The notes beneath the pieces were generated by a model. It made no database searches and was not told the DNA's origin. It saw only the letters and a list, made by a program, of their open reading frames with translations. A stretch of DNA of 64,000 bases from Pseudomonas sp. GV085 (GTDB lineage Bacteria > Pseudomonadota > Gammaproteobacteria > Pseudomonadales > Pseudomonadaceae), in contig NZ_QAOV01000011.1 of assembly GCF_003050925.1 (NCBI RefSeq), positions 85,381 to 149,380 on the forward strand, given 5' to 3'. Within the stretch, counting starts at the first letter, position 1, and each line of letters opens with the position of its first letter. A program made the position numbers and the translations under genes. This document shows positions 1 through 9,318 of this stretch, piece after piece.

Positions 1-1230
1 ACCGCCAACCTGGTGCTGCAGATCCACAATAACGATGATTCGGTGACGATTGGCGGTTTGAACGTTGGCGGCGGCGAACTGACCGTCTTCGAGAAAAACC
101 TCAGCGACGGCAGCGCACCGGATGCCACGGCGCTGACTCAGAACGGCACCTTCACCGTGGCCGCTCTCGACGGTGTCACGACCCTGACCGTCGGTGGCAT
201 CGCCGTGGTCAGCGGTGGCGTGGCTGCCGGCTTCCCACAATCGATCACCACGCCGCTGGGCAGCACGCTGACCATCACCGGGTTCAACGCGGCGACCGGT
301 GTCGTGAGCTACAGCTACACCCTCAACGATAACGAAACGCATCCGACTGCCAACGGCGCCAACACTTTGCCTGAGCAGTTCGCCGTGACCGTGGTTGACG
401 ACAACGGCACCACCGCCACCGGTTCACTGGACGTGAACATCGTCGACGACCTGCCGGAGGGCGTGGACGACAGCCATGCGTCAACAGCTTCGGAAACCTT
501 GCTGACCCTCAGCGGCAACGTGCTGAGCAACGACGTGCAAGGCGCCGACCGGGTAGCGCTCGGAGAAAACGCCGGCCCCATCACCCCCGGGACCTTCGCC
601 GGCACCTACGGCACCCTGGTGCTTAACGCCAACGGCACCTACACCTACACGCTGAACACCAGCGATGCCGACTTCAAGGCGTTGCACGGCGGTGACAATG
701 GCACTGAAACCTTCACCTACACCCTCACCGATGCGGATGGCGACAGCAGCACCGCCAACCTGGTGCTGCAGATCCACAACAACGATGATCAGGTGACCCT
801 CAACGGCCTCGACATGTATGGCGGTGAACTGACGGTCTTCGAGAAAAATCTCAGCGACGGCACTAGCCCCAACACACCCGCCCTGACCCAGAACGGCACC
901 TTCACCGTGAACGCCCTCGATGGCCTGCAAACCCTGACCGTGGGCGGCATTACTGTCGTCAGCGGTGGTGTGGTTACAGGCTTCCCGCAAACGGCCGTGA
1001 CGCCGCAGGGCAGCACCCTGACCGTCACCGGTTACAACCCGGCGACCGGAGTGATCAGCTACAGCTACACCCTCAACGATAACGAAGCCCATCCAACGGC
1101 CAGCGGCGCCAACAGCCTGACCGAGAACTTCAACGTCGTGGCCACCGATACGGACGGCGACAGTGCGACCGGGCAGCTCAACGTCAACATCATCGATGAC
1201 TTGCCGAGCGCCAAACCTGACTCGTCGTCG
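1..1230 (+). repeat. Tandem 750-bp coding repeat inside the adhesin
   Basis: The segment beginning ACCGCCAACCTGGTGCTGCA at base 1 recurs at base 751, giving a 250-codon period. The second copy diverges and breaks off near base 1230. The copies share TVFEKNLSDG and SYTLNDNE blocks. Repeats of this kind let adhesin length change by recombination. Confidence 0.85.
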
Positions 1231-4200
1231 GTGACGGAGGGTGGAACGGTCAACATCAGTGTGCTGGGCAACGACATCAGCGGCGCCGACGGTCCGGCGA
1301 CGGTGGTCGGCGTACGCGCCGGCAGCAATACCTCGACGTCGGCCATCGGCGGGCTCGGCAATCAGATCAACGGCACCTATGGTTACCTGACCCTCGATGC
1401 CAACGGCAACGCGGTGTATCACAGCAACCCGGGTTCGGTCGGTGATGCCGGGGCGACCGATACGTTCACCTATACCGTGCGCGATTCCGATGGCGATGAA
1501 AGCACCACCATCATCATCATCGACGTGGCTAACAGCATCATCAAGGCAAACCCCGACAGCGACGTGACGGTCTACGAAAAAGCCCTCGACCTGAGCAAGG
1601 ACGGTCAGGACCTGGCCGCCGCTACGGTCACCGGCAGCGACCCGGGCAACACCGGCGAAACCGCGTCCGGCACCCTGGTCGGTTCGGTATCGGGTGCCAG
1701 CGGCGCAGTCACCTACACCCTGGTCGGCAGCGCCACCGGCGCATACGGGCAAATCCTGCTCAACCCCGACGGCAGCTACACCTACACTCTGACCTCGGCG
1801 CCGAAAACCTCGCCGAACGCCAACGACGGGCCGAACAGCCTGAGTGAAAGCTTCACCTACAAAGCCACCGATGCGCTGGGCAACAGCAGTACCAGCACCA
1901 TCGTGGTCAACATTGTCGATGACGTGCCCAGGGCGGTGGCAACGGATCGCTCGGTGGCGGCGGTGCAGATCGATTCCAACCTGCTAATCGTACTCGACGT
2001 CTCCGGCAGCATGGCCGACCCTTCCGGCGTGTCGAACCTGTCACGGCTGGATCTGGCCAAGCAGGCCATCAGTGCCTTGCTGGATAAATACGACGACCTG
2101 GGCGATGTGAAAGTGCAGCTCGTCACCTTCAGCAGCAGCGCCACCGACATGACCTCGGTGTGGGTCGATGTCGCGACCGCCAAGACATTGCTGGCCGGCC
2201 TCATCGCGAACGGCAATACCAACTACGACGCGGCCGTGCTGACCATGCAGACCGCCTTCAACACCTCGGGCAAACTCACCGGTGCGCAAAACGTCGGCTA
2301 CTTCTTCTCCGACGGCAAGCCCACCACCGGCCAGGAAATCGGCACTGCCGACGAGACTGCATTGAAGGCCTTCCTCGATGCCAACGACATCAAGAACTAC
2401 GCGATCGGCCTGGGCAGCGGCGTGAGCAACGCCAACCTCAATCCACTGGCCTATGACGGCAGCAGCCACACCGACACCGATGCAGTGGTGGTGACCGACC
2501 TCAACCAACTCAACTCGGTGCTGTCCGGCACCGTGATCGGCGCACCGGTCACCGGTTCGCTGCTGGGCGAGGGCGGTGCCTTCGGTGCCGATGGCGGCTT
2601 CATCAAAACAGTCACGGTGGACGGCACCACGTACACCTACGATCCGAGCGGCAACAGCAATCAGGGCTCGCTGAGCTTCAGCGGCGGGCTCAACCACGGC
2701 ACGTTCAACACCGTGGACAACACGTTGAGCATTGCCACCAACAACAGCGGTACCTTGCAGATCAATCTCGACACCGGTGAATACGCCTACATTTCGCAGA
2801 AAACCACGTCGGTGTTGATCACCGAAAACATCGCCTTCACCGCCAGCGACAACGACGGCGACCTGGCCAGCGCCACCTTGACGGTCAAAGTCATACCCAA
2901 TGCACCACCGGTGGCTGGCGATGATAACGTCATCACCAACGTGCTCTCGAGCACGGTCGTGGTGCCGGGCGAACTGTTGCTGGCCAACGACACCGACCCC
3001 AACGGCGATCAACTCTCGGCGACACCGACTTCGTTCAACACCGGCTGGATCGCCGGGGATGCGGACTTCACCGGCACGGGCGCGATCAGCTTCGCCGGTG
3101 AAAATAACAACCCCGCCAACAAGAGTCTGGCCAACGTGCGCAATGCGTTTGCGGCCAACACGGCGACCATGACGGCGCTGCTGGTGATCAGTGGCTATCT
3201 CGACAAAGCGAACAGCTCCAATGGCAACAATGAAGACCTCATCACGGTCAAGCTGAAACAGGGTGAGACGCTCAACCTCGATCACAACCTGGACCCTGGG
3301 CACGTCACGATGGAGTATTCGCTCAACGGTGGGGCGTTCGTCAGCATCGCCGATGGCGGCGCCATCACCGCAAGCGCGGATGGCACTTACCAGATCCACC
3401 TGACCAACATCACCAACACCAGTGGCAGCGATGCGAATTCGGCGGAAAACTATCAGCTGACCATGACCGTCAACTACGCGGGGGCACAGGCTGTCACCAC
3501 GGACTACCACGGCACCTACACCGCCAACGACAACCATGGCGGCAGCGACTCGGCCAATCTGACCATCAGCTATCAGGACGGCCATACGCTCACCGGCACC
3601 AGCGGGGATGACGTACTGGTGGCAGGCACGGGCAACAACATCATCAATGCCGGCGACGGCAACGATGTGCTCACCGCCGGCTCCGGCAATAATGAGCTGC
3701 ATGGCGGTGCCGGCAATGATCTGCTCTACAGCGGTTCGGGCAATGACATCCTCGACGGCGGCACGGGGATCGACACAGCCAGTTACTCCCACGCCAGCGC
3801 CGGAGTGACGGTCGACCTCAGCCTGCTCGCTGCGCAGAACACCCTGGGCGCGGGCTCGGACACCCTGACCGGCATCGAAAACCTCACCGGCTCGAACTTC
3901 AACGACACCCTGACCGGTGACAACAACAGCAACGTGATCAACGGCGGCCTGGGCCACGACATCCTCAACGGTGGAGGCGGCGATGACCTGCTGATCGGCG
4001 GACTGGGCAATAACACTCTCACTGGCGGGGCGGGGACCGACACCTTCCACTGGCTCAAAGGCAACAGCGGCCATGACGTGATCACCGACTTCACCCCCGG
4101 CACCGACAAGCTCGACCTGTCGCAACTGCTACAAGGGGAGAGCGGCACCACGGCGTCACTGGATGACTACCTGCACTTCACCGTCACCGGCAGCGGGCCG

Positions 4201-4398
4201 TCGACGGTGACCAGCATCGACGTCAGCGCCATGGCCGGCGCCGCGCCGAACCAGACCATCGACCTGGCCGGCGTCAACCTGGCCAGCCATTACGGTGTAA
4301 CGCCAGGGGCGGGTGGGGTGATCGCGGGCGGGCATGACACGGCGACCATCATCAACGGCATGCTCAATGATCATTCGTTGAAGGTGGATACCGTGTGA
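1..4398 (+). CDS. lapA: LapA-type giant RTX adhesin, C-terminal part (5' end outside window)
   Basis: The frame is open from base 1, so this is the 3' end (about 1465 codons) of a much longer gene. Large repeat-rich adhesins of this type leave by a type I secretion system and hold cells to surfaces and to each other. Visible in order: two tandem copies of an extracellular repeat about 250 residues long (bases 1-750 and from 751), a third partial copy, a von Willebrand A domain near residues 660-840 with a DVSGS metal-site motif, further cadherin/VCBS-like stretches, and a block of GGxGND-type RTX calcium-binding nonapeptides (bases about 3590-4050). The final 120 residues look like a type I secretion target. 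The N-terminal retention module and the LapG cleavage site would lie upstream of the window. lapD and lapG downstream support the LapA reading, although a MapA-like second adhesin is possible. Confidence 0.85.
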   Translation, partial: TANLVLQIHNNDDSVTIGGLNVGGGELTVFEKNLSDGSAPDATALTQNGTFTVAALDGVTTLTVGGIAVVSGGVAAGFPQSITTPLGSTLTITGFNAATGVVSYSYTLNDNETHPTANGANTLPEQFAVTVVDDNGTTATGSLDVNIVDDLPEGVDDSHASTASETLLTLSGNVLSNDVQGADRVALGENAGPITPGTFAGTYGTLVLNANGTYTYTLNTSDADFKALHGGDNGTETFTYTLTDADGDSSTANLVLQIHNNDDQVTLNGLDMYGGELTVFEKNLSDGTSPNTPALTQNGTFTVNALDGLQTLTVGGITVVSGGVVTGFPQTAVTPQGSTLTVTGYNPATGVISYSYTLNDNEAHPTASGANSLTENFNVVATDTDGDSATGQLNVNIIDDLPSAKPDSSSVTEGGTVNISVLGNDISGADGPATVVGVRAGSNTSTSAIGGLGNQINGTYGYLTLDANGNAVYHSNPGSVGDAGATDTFTYTVRDSDGDESTTIIIIDVANSIIKANPDSDVTVYEKALDLSKDGQDLAAATVTGSDPGNTGETASGTLVGSVSGASGAVTYTLVGSATGAYGQILLNPDGSYTYTLTSAPKTSPNANDGPNSLSESFTYKATDALGNSSTSTIVVNIVDDVPRAVATDRSVAAVQIDSNLLIVLDVSGSMADPSGVSNLSRLDLAKQAISALLDKYDDLGDVKVQLVTFSSSATDMTSVWVDVATAKTLLAGLIANGNTNYDAAVLTMQTAFNTSGKLTGAQNVGYFFSDGKPTTGQEIGTADETALKAFLDANDIKNYAIGLGSGVSNANLNPLAYDGSSHTDTDAVVVTDLNQLNSVLSGTVIGAPVTGSLLGEGGAFGADGGFIKTVTVDGTTYTYDPSGNSNQGSLSFSGGLNHGTFNTVDNTLSIATNNSGTLQINLDTGEYAYISQKTTSVLITENIAFTASDNDGDLASATLTVKVIPNAPPVAGDDNVITNVLSSTVVVPGELLLANDTDPNGDQLSATPTSFNTGWIAGDADFTGTGAISFAGENNNPANKSLANVRNAFAANTATMTALLVISGYLDKANSSNGNNEDLITVKLKQGETLNLDHNLDPGHVTMEYSLNGGAFVSIADGGAITASADGTYQIHLTNITNTSGSDANSAENYQLTMTVNYAGAQAVTTDYHGTYTANDNHGGSDSANLTISYQDGHTLTGTSGDDVLVAGTGNNIINAGDGNDVLTAGSGNNELHGGAGNDLLYSGSGNDILDGGTGIDTASYSHASAGVTVDLSLLAAQNTLGAGSDTLTGIENLTGSNFNDTLTGDNNSNVINGGLGHDILNGGGGDDLLIGGLGNNTLTGGAGTDTFHWLKGNSGHDVITDFTPGTDKLDLSQLLQGESGTTASLDDYLHFTVTGSGPSTVTSIDVSAMAGAAPNQTIDLAGVNLASHYGVTPGAGGVIAGGHDTATIINGMLNDHSLKVDTV

Positions 4399-4418
4399 GC
4401 TGAAAGCCTGAATGGAAA

Positions 4419-4456
4419 AACCCGCCATTCCTGTGTAAGGGATGGCGGGTTTTTTA
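4419..4456 (+). terminator. Rho-independent terminator after the adhesin
   Basis: An 11-bp stem (CCCGCCATTCC paired with GGGATGGCGGG, one G-T pair) with a 7-nt loop is followed by a run of T, 20 bases after the adhesin stop codon. Confidence 0.85.
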
Positions 4457-4675
4457 TAGCACGAGATAAAGAGGAGTCTCCGACCAACGGTCACAAAACC
4501 TGTAATTTCTGACAGTAGTCAGTCCTCAGTAACTGCCTTTAAATCGAGTCAACGATCAGTCAAGTCGAGTTTTCAATTTCCTCTGCACTGCGCTTCGAAC
4601 AGACGCCGGATCACTCTGGATTGGGCGTTGGGTCGCTACGTGGGCTAAATGCCCGATACTGAAAGGAGCTTTGAA

Positions 4676-6655
4676 ATGACCATCCTAGAAAAGCTGTCCG
4701 CCAAAGAGCAAAGACTGCTCAGTTACAGGAAAAAACCACGTAGCGTTCCTCTGGAGGATTTGAAACCACCCTCACTGGAAACGATCCTGTTGCTGCCAGA
4801 AAAGGCCGATGACCCGGGTAATCAACTTCACTCCAGAGATCAAGGTCTTGAGATGAAGTTGACGCTCTCACGGTTTCCGACATCAAACTATCCGGACAAA
4901 TCAGATATCACCGTACAAGCACTGTTCAATGACGATCCGGTTGGGAACGAGCTGAGTGGGACTACGCCGCTGGATGACGCGTGGTTCGAGCAAACACTGA
5001 CGGTACCAGCAGGAAAAACGGCCACTGAGGGCGAGCACAGGGTGCAATATCGGATCAAGTATCGGCTGAACGAAGACGATTCGTTGCCGCTGATCATCCG
5101 GGTAGACAAGACTCCTCCCTCTCCTGCCACCCAGGCCATCGTTCCTGACAGGATCAAAACCGAGGGCATTACTGCGGAGTACTTTGACGAGGAAGGCGTC
5201 GACTATGTGCTGGTGGGTTATCTAGCGACCTACCCAGTTGCAAAAATCGGAGATGTCGTTGAGTTCATGGTCAAGGAAGTCGGGAAACCGGACGATCAGG
5301 CAACGCTCATCGAGCGCATTGAGCGACTGGACCTTGCGGTTCCATTGAGCACGCAAAAACTGACCAAATCCTTGATCGGGATTGAGCAAGGAGAAATCGA
5401 GTTATTTGTTTACGTGACCGATCGCAAGGGAAACAAAAGCCTTGCTTCACCGAAGCTGAAAGTTGATGTGTCACTTTTCCCTGCACCGGCCGGGGAATCG
5501 GAGACCGTTCCACTGCATGATGATGACAACATCATTTTGTTCGAGGATGCACGTGATCCAGTGCGCGCCATTCTCAACTATACGAACTTCAAGGACAAAG
5601 ATCAGTGGCGGTTGGTCGTTGATCAGCAAACGCCAGCACTGGAACCTGATGTTGATGCTGTTCCGTTCTCCCATGCATTTACTTACCGCTATCTTTACAA
5701 TGGTAACGATGGTCCGAAGGATGTTGATTTTGAATGGCAAGTAAGGCGCGGCAATAAGCTTTACCCCGAGACACCTCATAGCCGGAAGCTGAAAATCGAC
5801 CTGAGAAAGCCTGGAGAACAACCCGATCCGGATAACCCCGGTAATCCTGGCTCGCCTGATCCAAAACTGCCGCTGATAACAGTACAGGGTGTAGATAGAT
5901 CACGACCAAATTACCTGATCAAAGTGGACGGAGAAATAGGCGCGATCGCTTTCGTAAAAATCTATAAAGGACACAAGAAAGACGATGTCGCACAGCTTAT
6001 TTATCACGGAGTTGAAGTAGAAGACGCCGATGGTGGCATTGTCAGGCTGGATGGCAGCGAAACCGACGATACGGTTCTGCAATTCAGGATCCCCGGCGCT
6101 TATATAGCGGGCAGTGGAAACAATAAGAAAACACGTGTCGAGTACATAGTCAGTCATGATCAAAATACCACGGTGGCACGGTCGAACACGCAACATGTCG
6201 AGGTATATGTAAACGAGATTCCCATGCCGCAGCCTGACTTTGCCATTACTGGCGATGCTGGCGATGGTCCGGAATTGTATTGCGGGTCGTTAAAGCACAA
6301 TGCAGATTTGGGCACGATGGCCGTTGAAGTCAAGTTCCCGGCAAAAGCAGATCTGGCAAATACAAAAATTACCTTTCATGTCCAGGGGTACGAAAACACC
6401 AACGATGGAAATGGCAATGCGCCGGGGCTGGTGATACCCGAGGCTGCGGACTCCGTGGAAAAAGAGCCGACTGCGGCCGAGGCCTCGGCAGGTTTTAGTG
6501 TGTTTTTCGCTTATCACGTCTTCGAAAAAATCAAGAACGGTTGGTGTGAGGTCAGTTGCACTGCCGTTCAGCAGGGTTATGTCACACCGTCCGGCCCTCG
6601 GTTGTTCCGGGTGGGCATGGAGCGTCCGGGTGGTGACTTCTGCGCTATTCCATGA
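4676..6655 (+). CDS. Hypothetical Ig-like multidomain protein, 659 aa
   Basis: I do not recognise a named family. The start at 4676 is chosen because AGGAG lies at 4664-4668; an ATG nine codons upstream has no ribosome site. The protein has no signal peptide or membrane segment. It has a charged N-terminus (MTILEKLSAKEQRLL) and then several beta-rich modules of roughly 100 residues that resemble Ig-like folds, split about two thirds of the way along by a Pro/Asp/Asn/Gly linker (PDPDNPGNPGSPDP). Base composition is less GC-rich than the neighbouring adhesin, particularly after base 5400. It sits between two terminators and so is probably a single-gene unit. It shares general style with the two other Ig-like proteins in this block (9319-10800 and 11213-12244). 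Function is unknown; a surface or secreted role is only inferred from context. Confidence 0.7.
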   Translation: MTILEKLSAKEQRLLSYRKKPRSVPLEDLKPPSLETILLLPEKADDPGNQLHSRDQGLEMKLTLSRFPTSNYPDKSDITVQALFNDDPVGNELSGTTPLDDAWFEQTLTVPAGKTATEGEHRVQYRIKYRLNEDDSLPLIIRVDKTPPSPATQAIVPDRIKTEGITAEYFDEEGVDYVLVGYLATYPVAKIGDVVEFMVKEVGKPDDQATLIERIERLDLAVPLSTQKLTKSLIGIEQGEIELFVYVTDRKGNKSLASPKLKVDVSLFPAPAGESETVPLHDDDNIILFEDARDPVRAILNYTNFKDKDQWRLVVDQQTPALEPDVDAVPFSHAFTYRYLYNGNDGPKDVDFEWQVRRGNKLYPETPHSRKLKIDLRKPGEQPDPDNPGNPGSPDPKLPLITVQGVDRSRPNYLIKVDGEIGAIAFVKIYKGHKKDDVAQLIYHGVEVEDADGGIVRLDGSETDDTVLQFRIPGAYIAGSGNNKKTRVEYIVSHDQNTTVARSNTQHVEVYVNEIPMPQPDFAITGDAGDGPELYCGSLKHNADLGTMAVEVKFPAKADLANTKITFHVQGYENTNDGNGNAPGLVIPEAADSVEKEPTAAEASAGFSVFFAYHVFEKIKNGWCEVSCTAVQQGYVTPSGPRLFRVGMERPGGDFCAIP

Positions 6656-6660
6656 CTGTA

Positions 6661-6694
6661 AAAAACAAGAGGCGCTTCGGCGCCTCTTGTTTTT
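6661..6694 (+). terminator. Strong rho-independent terminator
   Basis: A perfect 15-bp stem (AAAAACAAGAGGCGC and its complement) closes on a TTCG tetraloop and ends in T residues, directly after the 659-residue protein. Confidence 0.9.
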
Positions 6695-6761
6695 CATGAC
6701 GTTATTCGCTGTGTTGAAAAACAGTTCAGAGGAGGTTTTTTCAACTGTGATTGGAGATTAA

Positions 6762-6781
6762 TCCTACATTTTTTTGTAGGA
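6762..6781. promoter_or_regulatory. Palindrome TCCTACA-N6-TGTAGGA, possible EvgA/BvgA-type operator
   Basis: A perfect 7-bp inverted repeat separated by six T lies 76 bases upstream of the autotransporter start. From memory it resembles the TTCCTACA/TGTAGGAA half-sites of EvgA and the heptad repeats of BvgA, NarL-family response regulators. Binding is inferred only. Confidence 0.45.
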
Positions 6782-6856
6782 AGTGACGCTATCTTGCGGC
6801 CCCTTCATAGTCCTCCAATCGGTTTTTTTCGGTGAGGACGGATTGATCAACAGGAC

Positions 6857-9136
6857 ATGAGCATGACAACTGACAACGTAACGGTACGCCCACCTTTTAT
6901 TTCAAGTTCCAACGGAATGCTGGCATTAGTGCCGGCGTTTTTTTTGATGAGCTCCTCAGCGTTCGCTGCCGTGCTCGTCGACAACGGATCCACTCTGGAT
7001 ATCGATTCGACTGCTGTACCTGACAGCTATTCGGTGAGAAACAACAGCACGCTGAACGTGACCGATGCGACAACCCGAAGCGTGACTGTCCAGACCGGTT
7101 CGACCTTGAACATCAATGGCGCGAACGTCACCGGCAACCCGGGCCAGGCGGGGATAACCATCAACACCAGCCGCGCAACCATCGATCGAGCGACGGTCGG
7201 CAGCGACACCATTGCATTGCTGGTCAATCGCACGCCACAAGGAACATCAGGTTCGACCGTGACCGCAACCAACAGCGTATTCAGTGGTGGCCTCGCCGGT
7301 GCCGCGGTGTCAGGTTTCAGTACCCTCGCACTGATCAACTCCGAAGTCACCGGAACAGGCGCAGACAGCTTTGGCCTGATCGTGGCGGGAGGCTCCGTCA
7401 ACGCATCTGCCAAAACGAGTATCAACGGTGAAGCCGCAGGTGTGCGATTTGAAACCGATCCACCCGTGGGCACTGCGTCGCTGGTGCTGGACGACTCGAG
7501 CGTCGTGGGCCGCAACGGGCCGGCGATTCAAGTGGACGACGGTGTCGACGCCAGTATCGAAGTGTTGAACGGCTCCACATTGACCGGCGGTAACGGCAAT
7601 CTGCTGGAAGTGCTGGGCGCCTCCACGGCCGCCATGAGAGTGGCTGGCAGCGTCTTGCAAGGCAACGTGCAAGTCACCGACAACAGCACCGCCAACCTGA
7701 CGTTCGATCGAGGTCAGATGACCGGCGATGTAGTGGTCGAAGACGGTTCGACCGCCAATGTCACCCTGCAAAACGGCTCGCAGTTCACCGGTCGCCTGGA
7801 TAACGTCACGGGCGTCACGCTCAGTCAATCGAACTGGACCATGACCGGTAATGACACCATTGGCACCCTGACCATGGATCGTGGCGTGGTTGACTTCGGT
7901 GATGCCGCGGGCGCATTCCGTCAACTGAACATTGGCACCCTCGAGGGCAGTGGCACGTTTGCCATGAAGGGCGATTTTGCGACCGGAACCGGTGATTTTC
8001 TCAATGTGACCGGCGCAGCCAATGGTCAATTCGGGCTGGACGTCGCGGCTTCGGGCACGGATGTGGTGGCCACGCAACAACTGGCACTGGTGCGCACCGC
8101 CAGCGGCGATGCGCAGTTTTCGCTGATCGGCGACCGCGTGGATCTGGGCACCTGGTCCTACGATCTGGCGAGTGCCGTCGATGGCAATGGCGGAACAGAG
8201 TGGTTCCTCGACCCCACCACGAAAACGGTCAGCCCCGGTGCCCAGACGGCGTTGGCGCTGTTCCGCACCGCCACGACCATTTCCTATGGCGAGCTGAAAT
8301 CACTGGAAAACCGCATGGGCGATTTGCAATCGGACGGCAATTTGCATGGCGTTTGGGTACGGCCCTACGGCAACAAATACAACGTCGGCGAGGGGGCGGG
8401 CGTGGCCTATCAACAGCGGCAACAGGGCGTTTCCCTGGGCGCCGATACACGCCTGGGCAACGGTCCCTGGAGTGTCGGGGTGCTGGCCGGTTACAGCCAG
8501 TCGGACATTAATCTCAAAGGCGGAAGCAGCGCAACGGTCGATAGTTTTTACGCCGGTCCATACGTTGGCTGGCAGGATCCGGATAGCGACATCTACGTCG
8601 ATGGCGCGCTGAAGTTCAACCATTTCCGCAACGACTCGAAAGTCCGTTTGAGCGACGGAACCCGCGCCAAAGGCGATTACAGCAACTCGGCTGTCAGCGC
8701 ACTGGTGGAAGTCGGCCGCAACATCCGGCTGGCGGATGACTGGCGGGTCAAACCTTCCGCCCAGTTGTCGGCGGCGGTCATCGAGGGCGCGAGTTATGAC
8801 CTCGACAATGGCATGGACGCCGACGGCGACCGGACGCGTTCATTGCGTGCCAAGTTGGGTGTCGCTGCCGGTCGTGACTTCAACATCGCCGGCGGCACCG
8901 TCGTGCAGCCATACGGGCGTGTCGCGATGGTTCATGAGTTTGCCAACAACGACAACGTGCATGTCAACGGCAACGAGCTCAACAGCGATTTGTCGGGTAG
9001 CGGTTTTGAAGTGGGTGGTGGCGTGTCGGTTTCCATGGCGTCCAATGTACGGGTGAGTGCAGACCTCGACTACGGTAAGGGGGAAAATTACGAGCAGCCA
9101 TGGTCGGCGACACTGGGGGTGAGTTACGGATTTTAA
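6857..9136 (+). CDS. Pertactin-like autotransporter outer-membrane protein, 759 aa
   Basis: A type V secreted surface protein. An extended N-terminus leads to a hydrophobic signal segment ending in SSSAFA-A (cleavage about residue 37). Residues about 40-480 form a beta-helix-like passenger rich in repeats such as GSTLNI, with many Thr/Asn/Gly. From about residue 495 (HGVWVRPYGNKYNVGEG) to the end it is a 12-strand-type autotransporter barrel finishing in VSYGF, the terminal-Phe signal for BAM insertion. The start at 6857 has AGGA three bases upstream. The gene stands alone between two terminators, with the palindrome at 6762-6781 upstream. No protease or lipase motif is visible in the passenger, so an adhesin role is more likely than an enzyme, but this is inference. 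Confidence 0.88.
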   Translation: MSMTTDNVTVRPPFISSSNGMLALVPAFFLMSSSAFAAVLVDNGSTLDIDSTAVPDSYSVRNNSTLNVTDATTRSVTVQTGSTLNINGANVTGNPGQAGITINTSRATIDRATVGSDTIALLVNRTPQGTSGSTVTATNSVFSGGLAGAAVSGFSTLALINSEVTGTGADSFGLIVAGGSVNASAKTSINGEAAGVRFETDPPVGTASLVLDDSSVVGRNGPAIQVDDGVDASIEVLNGSTLTGGNGNLLEVLGASTAAMRVAGSVLQGNVQVTDNSTANLTFDRGQMTGDVVVEDGSTANVTLQNGSQFTGRLDNVTGVTLSQSNWTMTGNDTIGTLTMDRGVVDFGDAAGAFRQLNIGTLEGSGTFAMKGDFATGTGDFLNVTGAANGQFGLDVAASGTDVVATQQLALVRTASGDAQFSLIGDRVDLGTWSYDLASAVDGNGGTEWFLDPTTKTVSPGAQTALALFRTATTISYGELKSLENRMGDLQSDGNLHGVWVRPYGNKYNVGEGAGVAYQQRQQGVSLGADTRLGNGPWSVGVLAGYSQSDINLKGGSSATVDSFYAGPYVGWQDPDSDIYVDGALKFNHFRNDSKVRLSDGTRAKGDYSNSAVSALVEVGRNIRLADDWRVKPSAQLSAAVIEGASYDLDNGMDADGDRTRSLRAKLGVAAGRDFNIAGGTVVQPYGRVAMVHEFANNDNVHVNGNELNSDLSGSGFEVGGGVSVSMASNVRVSADLDYGKGENYEQPWSATLGVSYGF

Positions 9137-9152
9137 TGGCTTGGTGTAGGGG

Positions 9153-9187
9153 AACGAAAAAAACCGCGTTAAGCGGTTTTTTTCGTT
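9153..9187. terminator. Bidirectional rho-independent terminator
   Basis: A perfect 15-bp stem (AACGAAAAAAACCGC and complement) with a 5-nt loop has T-rich arms on both strands. It can stop the autotransporter on the plus strand and the convergent Ig-like gene on the minus strand. Confidence 0.85.
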
Positions 9188-9318
9188 TGGCTGGTTCTAC
9201 TGATGAAAAGCCTGTGGAGTAATCAGGTAACTACCCTGATCGTTTAGTGGTATACCCGCCTTTGAGGAATAGGCTGGCCGTTGGAGTCATTGACGCTTTC
9301 AATGACGGGTTTGAGGTC

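Noticed and set aside
481..4125. Long open frames (423 and 694 codons) on the minus strand across the adhesin
   Set aside because: They mirror the third-position GC bias of the adhesin, have low-complexity Val/Gly/Ala/Arg composition and no ribosome sites; RTX repeats on the plus strand are unmistakable.
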